Shown: piece by piece, positions 17,084-23,289 of the stretch
Layout of the letters: every line of letters begins with the position of its first letter
How positions within the stretch are numbered: position 1 is the first letter of the stretch
NCBI RefSeq assembly: GCF_004331485.1
Contig: NZ_SJKD01000005.1
Span: forward strand, 248,001-312,000
DNA length: 64,000 nt
Reading direction: 5' to 3'
From: Kribbella capetownensis
GTDB lineage: Bacteria; Actinomycetota; Actinomycetes; Propionibacteriales; Kribbellaceae
Translations under genes and position numbers: made by a program
The notes under the pieces: model-generated
Told to the model about the DNA's origin: nothing
What the model saw: the letters and a program-made list of their open reading frames with translations, nothing else
The model's database searches: none

Positions 17084-17380
17084 ATGTCGCTGATCGCGAT
17101 CACGAGGTTCGAAGCTGTGACGGAGGATGCGGGGGAGGTGCTGGACCGGCACAACGCGCTGGTCGATGCGGTCCGGGCGTCGATCCCCGGGCTGACGGAG
17201 GCGCGCCTCGGCCGGGTCGGGGAGAACCAGTGGGCCGGGGTATGGCGCTGGGAGTCGGCCGCCGACCTGAAGGCAGCACGCGAGCTCGCACCAACGCTCG
17301 CCGAGACGAAGGCGGCGTTCGCGCTGGTCCGCGAGGGCACGTCCGCCGTCGACGAGATCGAGCTGCTCGAAGAGCGCTAG
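17084..17380 (+). CDS. Small ABM-like (antibiotic biosynthesis monooxygenase fold) protein
   Basis: 98 aa. The ATG follows GAGAAAGG at good spacing. The pattern 'MSLIAITRFEAVTEDAG' / 'GLTEARLGRVGENQWAGVWRWES' / a final helix and strand fits the dimeric ferredoxin-like alpha/beta-barrel family that includes ABM-type quinol monooxygenases, heme-degrading IsdG-like and stress proteins. No cofactor is needed in that family, and the substrate cannot be assigned. It is divergent from TetR and shares its operator region, so the two are likely co-regulated. The stop overlaps the convergent GH127 gene by 4 bp (CTAG). Confidence 0.7.
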   Translation: MSLIAITRFEAVTEDAGEVLDRHNALVDAVRASIPGLTEARLGRVGENQWAGVWRWESAADLKAARELAPTLAETKAAFALVREGTSAVDEIELLEER

Positions 17381-19401
17381 AACCGGGGGAGCTCAGCCAC
17401 CCGAAGCGTCGTACACCCGTAAGGAATGAAGGTGAGCACGTCCAGCCCCGGGCCGGCCGAGTCCGGAGAGGTCGAGTCCGGAGAGGTCGAGTCCGGGTCT
17501 GAGGTGGTGGGGTCCGGGGTGGTCGGGGCTGAGCCGGACGAGTGGTGGGTGGCCGGGGGCGGGGTGGTGTCGGCTGGGGTGGCTTGTTGGTGGGGCTGGG
17601 TGGGTGGGGGTGGGGCTGCGGCGCCTTGTTGTAGGGGCCAGGGGGTTTGGTGGGCGTGGACTTGGAGGTGGAGAGGGGCGGTGGTGGGGGAGAAGGGGTT
17701 GGAACTGATCGGTTTCCGGGAGAGGTGCGTGTGCTCTGGGGTGATCGCGTAGTTCCAGGGAGTGGTGGGGTGGACTTCCCAGGTGGCGTGGGGGTGTTCG
17801 CCGCCGATCTGGCGCCAGTCTTCGCCGAGGGGGAGGGCGAAGATGAGCGGGCCGCGTTCGAGAGTGATGGCGCCGGACGAGCGGGGTACGGCGCGGACGG
17901 TGGCGCCGAGGTGCACGAGGAGGGTGCGGTCTCCTGATACCTCGACCTCGTGGAGGGTTCCGGCGTCAAGCGCGGCGGGTGCGTCGTCGTCGATGGTGAG
18001 GCTTGCGTCCATGGCCCAGGTGGGGATTCGGAGGCGGAGGCGGCCGGGGCCTTGGGTGGTGATTTCGATGTCGTCCGAGAAGGGGTAGGCGCCGGCTACG
18101 GAGACCGTCAGGTCGTCGTACTGGAAGGAGCAGGGCGCGTAGGAGAGGGCGGTGAAGGCGCCGTCGGGGGAGCGCATCCAGAGGTGGGAGGTGAAGCGGG
18201 GCCAGCCTTGGTGGCGGTTGGCGGTGCAGCAGCCGAAGTGGGGCTCTAGGCCGAAGACGTTCGCGTCCGGGCCGTTGTTCGTGTAGATGCGGTCCTCGGT
18301 GACGTGGCAGATCACCTGGTTGGCCTGCTGCACGTACTGATGGGTCCACTCGTCGGGCGTCGTACTGGCGGGCAGCGCGTTGAGGGCCAGCCGTTCGAGA
18401 CGGTCGGCGAGCGGCTCGACCAGGCCGAAGGATTCGAGCGCGACCTCGAGCGAGGCGAGGTACTCGACGACCGTGCAGGTCTCGGTGCCTTGGCTCGGAT
18501 GGCGGCCGGCCAGGTGTTCGTCGCAGCTGAAGAGTCCGCTCGCCTGGCCGTGGTAGGCATCCAGCTGAGCGATCAGGTGCAGGAGCCGCGCCTGCTGGTC
18601 GACCGAGTCGTCGTGGCGTTGCCAAACGGGCATCGCCTTCAGGCCCATGGCGACGTTGACGCCGTGCGACGACAGGTGGCCGTCGTTCATCCAGTTGCCG
18701 TCGTGCTGCGCCTGGTACGCGCGCAACGTTGCCTCAGGCACCTTCTCGGTGAACGGCAGTTGGTCGGCGTACGCGAACCAGTCGAAGCCCTGCTCCTTGC
18801 ACTTGGCCGCCAGCCCCAGCAGCCAGTCCTCACCCGTGAGGTCGTGAAGCTGATTGATCACCCAGACGACATCGGTCCACCGCGACCGCGCCCACTCCCG
18901 CAGCGGCCACTCGTCCAACATCCCGTCGAGCAGACGCAGAAACCTCAGAGCAGCCGGGACAACGCGAGGATCACCGGTCGCATCCAGGTGCTGCAGCAGC
19001 GCCTTCAGCACAATGATCCGCGGCCAAGTGTCATGATCCGCGTACGTCGCCTCGCCGCTGCGCGGACCGAACCACCCATCCTCATGCTGGTGCTCGAGGA
19101 TGTAGTCCACCCACCGCTGCACCTTGCCCTTGAGCCGCTCGTCGTCCAGCAGGTAGGCAACGCCAACGATCCCGTCGAGCCAGTACGGACCGCGCTCCCA
19201 GCCCTCCGCATCACCGCCGATCCAGCCGCTCCGGGCCACATCCGGCCAGAACTCGTCCAGGTGCCCGGCCATCCCGTCCGCCTGGAGCCGCAGCCGCTCC
19301 AGCAACCACCCCTGCGGGCGGAGAGTTGCCAGCGGCAACGGCCGGAGCGCAGGCTCGGTCAGCGCGGGCCCGGTCAGTGCGGGCCCGGTCGGCCCCGGCA
19401 T
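17377..19401 (-). CDS. GH127-like (DUF1680) glycoside hydrolase, probable beta-L-arabinofuranosidase
   Basis: 674 aa from ATG 19401, which overlaps the upstream carbonic anhydrase stop by 1 bp (TGATG). The (alpha/alpha)6 barrel carries the zinc-cysteine site of this family: Glu307 and Cys309 in 'ETCTVVEY', and Cys391-Cys392 in 'GCCTANRHQGWPRF', equivalent to the Glu, Cys and Cys-Cys ligands and Cys nucleophile of HypBA1. There is no signal peptide, so it acts in the cytoplasm on imported arabinose-containing oligosaccharides. The N-terminus repeats 'GPALT'. Near the end (about 590-650) a Pro/Thr/Ser-rich insert interrupts the C-terminal beta domain before the last strands 'LTFIPYGCTTLRVAELPRF'. 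Substrate assignment is from family only. Confidence 0.85.
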   Translation of the reverse strand: MPGPTGPALTGPALTEPALRPLPLATLRPQGWLLERLRLQADGMAGHLDEFWPDVARSGWIGGDAEGWERGPYWLDGIVGVAYLLDDERLKGKVQRWVDYILEHQHEDGWFGPRSGEATYADHDTWPRIIVLKALLQHLDATGDPRVVPAALRFLRLLDGMLDEWPLREWARSRWTDVVWVINQLHDLTGEDWLLGLAAKCKEQGFDWFAYADQLPFTEKVPEATLRAYQAQHDGNWMNDGHLSSHGVNVAMGLKAMPVWQRHDDSVDQQARLLHLIAQLDAYHGQASGLFSCDEHLAGRHPSQGTETCTVVEYLASLEVALESFGLVEPLADRLERLALNALPASTTPDEWTHQYVQQANQVICHVTEDRIYTNNGPDANVFGLEPHFGCCTANRHQGWPRFTSHLWMRSPDGAFTALSYAPCSFQYDDLTVSVAGAYPFSDDIEITTQGPGRLRLRIPTWAMDASLTIDDDAPAALDAGTLHEVEVSGDRTLLVHLGATVRAVPRSSGAITLERGPLIFALPLGEDWRQIGGEHPHATWEVHPTTPWNYAITPEHTHLSRKPISSNPFSPTTAPLHLQVHAHQTPWPLQQGAAAPPPPTQPHQQATPADTTPPPATHHSSGSAPTTPDPTTSDPDSTSPDSTSPDSAGPGLDVLTFIPYGCTTLRVAELPRF
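17461..17505 (-). repeat. 15-bp tandem repeat in the 3' part of the GH127 gene
   Basis: Two perfect 15-bp units (17461-17475 and 17476-17490, GTCCGGAGAGGTCGA on the plus strand) and a partial third encode repeated 'DSTSP' in the low-complexity insert of the GH127 protein. The adjoining 17505-17690 is strongly G-rich on the plus strand, with many runs of three or more G. Confidence 0.8.
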
Positions 19402-19898
19402 CAGTCGATCTGGGTGAGGCGGCCGGTGTCGACGTCGTACATGAAGCCGCCGACCAGGATGTCCTCGCCGATGAGCGGGTGCTCGCGGACGGCGGCGACA
19501 TCGCGGCGGAGCGCCTCGAGCTGGTCGGGGATGACGTTGATCGGCAGGTAGCCGGCCGGCTTGCCGGCAGCGCGCTCGACCTGGGCGCGCAGGTCGTCCT
19601 CGGACATCGCGGCCATCGCGCAGCGGGTGTGCGGGATGACCATGATCCGGCGGACGCCGAGCAGTTGTACGCCGAGCACCAGCCCGGTCATGGTGATCTC
19701 GGTGACCCGGCCGCCGGCGCTGCGCAGAACCTTCGCGTCGCCTGGCTTCAGCCCGAGCATCTCCAGCGGCGGGATCCGCGAGTCCATGCACGTGACGACG
19801 CCGATGCCGGCGTGGGCCAGACCGTCGAAGCCGCCGTAGTGGAAGTCGGCGGCGTACTCGGCGTTGGCGGCCAGCAGGTCCTCGAACCCGGTGCTCAT
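19401..19898 (-). CDS. Beta-carbonic anhydrase (cytoplasmic)
   Basis: 165 aa, the length of the small actinobacterial beta-class enzymes. Zinc and catalytic residues are visible: Cys37, Asp39 and Arg41 in 'TCMDSR', and His90 and Cys93 in 'PHTRCAM'. No signal is present, so it interconverts CO2 and bicarbonate in the cytoplasm, unlike the exported paralogue at 14.2 kb. It overlaps the upstream sucrase/ferredoxin-like gene by 4 bp (ATGA) and the downstream GH127 gene by 1 bp, so the three are very likely translated from one message. Confidence 0.92.
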   Translation of the reverse strand: MSTGFEDLLAANAEYAADFHYGGFDGLAHAGIGVVTCMDSRIPPLEMLGLKPGDAKVLRSAGGRVTEITMTGLVLGVQLLGVRRIMVIPHTRCAMAAMSEDDLRAQVERAAGKPAGYLPINVIPDQLEALRRDVAAVREHPLIGEDILVGGFMYDVDTGRLTQID

Positions 19899-20836
19899 CG
19901 GGCCTCACCTGGCACAGGGGCTCCGGCTTGCAGGATCGACATCGCGAACGGCTCCTTTCCGCAGGACTCCGGACGGGGTGGATCGGCGGCGACGCTGGTC
20001 ACCGGAACAGTCCAGGACCGGCCGTCGCGATGCCACACCGTCACAGCTTCAGGGTCTTCGCCCGCGACTCTGAGGGCATCCAGTGAGAGTTCACCGATCA
20101 GACGGCGTACGGCGATCTCCGCGGCCTGACCGTGCTTGGTCCAGGTCGACCGGCCACGCAAACCGGTCAGGACAGTCTGGCCGCGATCCGCGGCCGCCAG
20201 CACGTTGACGGCTCCCTCGGCGGTGAGGTGCCCGTGCATGGTGCCCGCGGGGAGGACGGTTGCGGTCGGCGCGAAGCGGTGGCCACCCAGGTGGTTCGCC
20301 TCCCAGACCCGGCCTGGCGCGGCGGCGGAGAGTGCCTTGACCAGTGGCCGTCCGAGCAGCGCACAGCACTCGTCACGCTTGCCGTTGGTGCAGACCAGCA
20401 TGACCGGATGGTCGACCAGGCTCAGTCCCGGCAGCGAGGCAACGACCGCATCCCGATCGCCGCGGGCAACCGCGTCCAGGTCAAGCGTCCGCAGCGCCTC
20501 CGGATCGTCGACCCGGCCGCCGAGCAACCAACTCCGCCCGGGCATCGTCGAGGCGACGTACACCTGGTGGGACAGTCCGATCGCGTCCGAGTGCCGGCCG
20601 GGAGCGCGGATCAGGCCGAACCGGACGTCAGCCTTCTTGCAGGCGTCGTCGAACTTCCCGCCGAACTCGGGATCGAGGTGACTGTGCGTCGGTGCCTTCG
20701 CACCCCACGGACCCGGCTGTTCGACAACGACCCAGCCGCTTGCGACGATCGCCGTACCGGTGAGCGGCTCGCGCAACTCCCGGCAGAACGTCGAGCACAA
20801 GCCGGGCCTGCCGGTCGCGTCGGGTCGAACAGTCAC
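19895..20836 (-). CDS. Sucrase/ferredoxin-like (Apd1-type) protein
   Basis: 313 aa from GTG 20836. The frame stays open to 20902, but a TACCGT box 6 nt before GTG 20836 fits a leaderless start. The N-terminal half has 'CSTFCRELREPLTGTAI' and 'WVVVEQPGPWG', typical of the Suc_Fer-like family. The C-terminal thioredoxin-like part has 'CTNGKRDECC' and an HxxxH motif in 'NHLGGHRFAPT', which in the related fungal Apd1 family combine Cys and His ligands for a [2Fe-2S] cluster. A redox or electron-transfer role is inferred. It overlaps the carbonic anhydrase gene by 4 bp and follows the MFS gene by 46 bp. Confidence 0.78.
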   Translation of the reverse strand: MTVRPDATGRPGLCSTFCRELREPLTGTAIVASGWVVVEQPGPWGAKAPTHSHLDPEFGGKFDDACKKADVRFGLIRAPGRHSDAIGLSHQVYVASTMPGRSWLLGGRVDDPEALRTLDLDAVARGDRDAVVASLPGLSLVDHPVMLVCTNGKRDECCALLGRPLVKALSAAAPGRVWEANHLGGHRFAPTATVLPAGTMHGHLTAEGAVNVLAAADRGQTVLTGLRGRSTWTKHGQAAEIAVRRLIGELSLDALRVAGEDPEAVTVWHRDGRSWTVPVTSVAADPPRPESCGKEPFAMSILQAGAPVPGEAR

Positions 20837-20848
20837 ATGATCACGGTA
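20837..20848 (-). promoter_or_regulatory. TANNNT box 6 nt before GTG 20836 (leaderless-type -10)
   Basis: TACCGT (minus strand, 20848-20843) ends 6 nt before the GTG proposed for the sucrase/ferredoxin-like gene. No Shine-Dalgarno sequence is visible. The spacing fits a -10 element whose transcript starts at the codon itself, giving the three-gene operon its own promoter. Confidence 0.45.
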
Positions 20849-20882
20849 CGCGAGGTGGGACGGCTGTCCGGCGTGATGCTCA

Positions 20883-22580
20883 TCATCTGTGCACAACGCC
20901 ACGTCGGCCGAGCACCAGCACGGCCAGAATCGCGGCGAGGAACGCGCACACGGCGGCTCCGGCGAAGATCGCGTGAACTTGTGAAATGGCCGCGTCGCGG
21001 AGCGCGTCCACGAACGGCCGGCAGGAACCGGGCGCGGACGGGCACAACTCGTTGGGCGACGGGATGTCGTCGGCGATCGAGAAGTACCGCCGCAGGCCGA
21101 TCGCTGTGAGCGCGGATACTCCGACCAGCATGCCGACCATGCGCGCCACCACGACCAGCGCGCTGACCAGACCGTGGGTGTCCGGGGGAGTCGCGCCGAG
21201 CATCGCGGTGTTGACCGGCGACAATGCCAGCCCGAACCCGAAGCCGCAGAGCAGCAGTACGACGGTCGCCGGGAAGTGATCGAGTGCGTTCCGCCCCCAG
21301 AAGGCCATCACCACGAACATCACCCCGGCCAGCGCCAACCCCGCGCCGGTGATGAGTCCAAGCCCGAAGCGTCTGGTCATCCACCCGCCGACGACCGCGC
21401 CGACCGGCAGCGCGACCAGGAACCGCAGTAACACCAGCGCCGCGGCCAACTGCCCACCGCCCTGAGTGGTCCGGGCGAAGACCGGTACGTCGACCAGCGC
21501 CGCGATCAACGCACATCCGACCAGGAAGCTGACCACCAGCGAGCCCCAAGCCGGCCGGGCGCCGAGCAGACCCTGCGGCACGATCGCTCGCGCCGTACGG
21601 CGCTGCCAGACAGCGAAACCGACCGCGAAGACCGCGGCAGCGACCAGCAGCCACGGACCGGCCGGCGCCATCAGCTCACGCTCGGGATCAGCAGTGGCGA
21701 AGGCCAAGACCACTCCGGCCAGTGCCAGAGCAAGCAGCAGGGCCCCGACGAGGTCCACCTGCGACAGCACATCGGTCAGACGACCGCGAGTCCGCCACAA
21801 CACCAGCGCCAGCCAGAGCAGGGCCAGAACGAGCGTGACCACGCCGATCGGTGTGAGCAGGCGGGATGACCCGGTGAACGGTACGAACGGCAAGCCCAGA
21901 GTGACACCAGTAGCGAGTCGCTCAGGCGCGGTGATGGTCAGCCCGAGTGCGATGCAGGCGAGGACTCCGACCGCGGCCGACAGGGGAGGAGGCTTAAGGC
22001 CGCGGAGCAGGAGTGTAAGGAGAACGGCGACGGTGAGATTGAGCCAGAAGATGTACCGCCAGTCCGCGACCGCCAGCACTGCCGCACCGAGGAGCGGGCC
22101 GAGCACCGCCCCGAGTTCCTGGACCGCACCGACGACGCCGAGGGGGAGTCCACGCCGGTCAGCCGGCCACAGGTCGGCGACCAAGGCGAGCGTCGCGGGC
22201 ACGAGCCCACCGCCGCCCACGCCCTGAAGAAACCGACCGGTTACCACCAGCGAGAGGTCGTGCGCCCCGGCCGTGATCAGCGATCCGACCGCGAACAGGA
22301 TCAGCGCACCGACGAGCACCGGCGTACGCCCGACCACGTCGGCGATCCGCCCGATCAGCGGCAGTACGGCGATGTAGCCGAGCAGGAACCCCGAGATGAT
22401 CGGCGCCGCGCGCTGCAGCTCGTCCACCGACAACCCGACGCCGGCCATCATGTCCGGCAGCGCCAGTACGACGACGTAGGTGTCCGCGGCGGCGAACGCC
22501 ACCGCGATCGAGGCCAGGGTGAGCCTGGTCTTCGGGCTGCTCACCGGCGCCGCACGGCCGACGGGCGAGTCCTCGCTCAC
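20883..22580 (-). CDS. MFS exporter, P55/DHA2-like
   Basis: 565 aa with about 14 hydrophobic segments. The first half shows the MFS motif A region 'IGRIADVVGRTPVLVGALIL' and the antiporter-like 'GPLLGAAVLAVADWRYIFWLN'. The size and topology fit the DHA2 (EmrB/QacA) group. Its start overlaps the stop of the LprG-like lipoprotein by 4 bp (ATGA). In mycobacteria lprG and the P55 MFS gene (Rv1410c) form a conserved operon that moves triacylglycerides and other lipids to the envelope, so this gene is probably the P55 counterpart. A drug-export role is the alternative. Confidence 0.85.
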   Translation of the reverse strand: MSEDSPVGRAAPVSSPKTRLTLASIAVAFAAADTYVVVLALPDMMAGVGLSVDELQRAAPIISGFLLGYIAVLPLIGRIADVVGRTPVLVGALILFAVGSLITAGAHDLSLVVTGRFLQGVGGGGLVPATLALVADLWPADRRGLPLGVVGAVQELGAVLGPLLGAAVLAVADWRYIFWLNLTVAVLLTLLLRGLKPPPLSAAVGVLACIALGLTITAPERLATGVTLGLPFVPFTGSSRLLTPIGVVTLVLALLWLALVLWRTRGRLTDVLSQVDLVGALLLALALAGVVLAFATADPERELMAPAGPWLLVAAAVFAVGFAVWQRRTARAIVPQGLLGARPAWGSLVVSFLVGCALIAALVDVPVFARTTQGGGQLAAALVLLRFLVALPVGAVVGGWMTRRFGLGLITGAGLALAGVMFVVMAFWGRNALDHFPATVVLLLCGFGFGLALSPVNTAMLGATPPDTHGLVSALVVVARMVGMLVGVSALTAIGLRRYFSIADDIPSPNELCPSAPGSCRPFVDALRDAAISQVHAIFAGAAVCAFLAAILAVLVLGRRGVVHR

Positions 22581-23284
22581 GGCTTGGTGATCTCGACCGT
22601 CTCGCCGTACTTGTCCAGGGTGACGTCGTAGCTGCTGGTGGCGCCGTCGTAGAACGGACCGGAGATGGTCGCCGCGACCAGCTGCTTGGTGTCCTTGTCG
22701 ATCTTGAACGTGCTCGGGAAGTCCTGGCCGGCGGGCGCGTTCGGGAAGATGCCCTGCAGTGACTTGCCTTGGATCGAGCCGGTGATCTCGGTCAGGATCT
22801 TGGCGCCGTCCCTGGTCTCGCCCTTGATCTTCGGGTCCTTCACGGTCGGCAGGACCGAGGTCAGGCCCTTCCCCGGGTCGAGCAGGATGGCCGGGTCAGG
22901 CGCACCGAGGCCGGCCAGCTGCGACGGCGTCAGCTCGAGGAACCGACCGGTGAGCGGGAGCTTCGCGTAGACCTTGCCGTCCACCGCCACGACGTCCGCG
23001 TCGATCGGCGAGCCGGCCGCGCGCACGGTCAGCTTCCCCTTGAATGCCGGCGCGTGAGTCGCGACGCCGTCACCGGACGCCAGCGCCTGCGCGGTCTCCG
23101 GCAGGTCCCGGCCGGTCAGCACGATGTGCACGCTGGCCGCGTCGTCGATGGCCTTCTTGGCCGCCGTGAGCATCGCGACCGGGTCGTCGCCGGACTGGCC
23201 GCCGCCGTCCCCGGAGTCCTTCTTGTCGCTGCACCCCGTCAGCGCCAGTACCAGCACCGCGCCGAGCGCGACGAGTCTCTTCAT
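22577..23284 (-). CDS. LprG-like lipoprotein (LppX/LprAFG family)
   Basis: 235 aa. The signal 'MKRLVALGAVLVLALTGC' is a clear lipoprotein signal with a lipobox Cys at 18, followed by a flexible Gly/Asp/Ser linker. The body has the LppX/LprAFG pattern: an alpha/beta hot-dog-like sheet with 'VHIVLTGRDLP', 'AFKGKLTVRAAGSPIDADVVAVDGKVYAKLP' and a C-terminal 'YDVTLDKYGETVEITKP'. The family carries lipids in a hydrophobic cavity. It is coupled to the MFS gene downstream and starts 5 bp after parC ends, so the three genes may be co-transcribed. Confidence 0.88.
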   Translation of the reverse strand: MKRLVALGAVLVLALTGCSDKKDSGDGGGQSGDDPVAMLTAAKKAIDDAASVHIVLTGRDLPETAQALASGDGVATHAPAFKGKLTVRAAGSPIDADVVAVDGKVYAKLPLTGRFLELTPSQLAGLGAPDPAILLDPGKGLTSVLPTVKDPKIKGETRDGAKILTEITGSIQGKSLQGIFPNAPAGQDFPSTFKIDKDTKQLVAATISGPFYDGATSSYDVTLDKYGETVEITKP

Positions 23285-23289
23285 GGGGG

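Noticed and set aside
17505..17690. G-rich strand as a CRISPR or VNTR array
   Set aside because: The runs are irregular and have no constant repeat with unique spacers; the region is part of an open GH127 frame.
20132..21109. Plus-strand open frames opposite the Suc_Fer-like and MFS genes
   Set aside because: They are Arg/Gly-rich shadows with no motif; the minus-strand products fit known families throughout.
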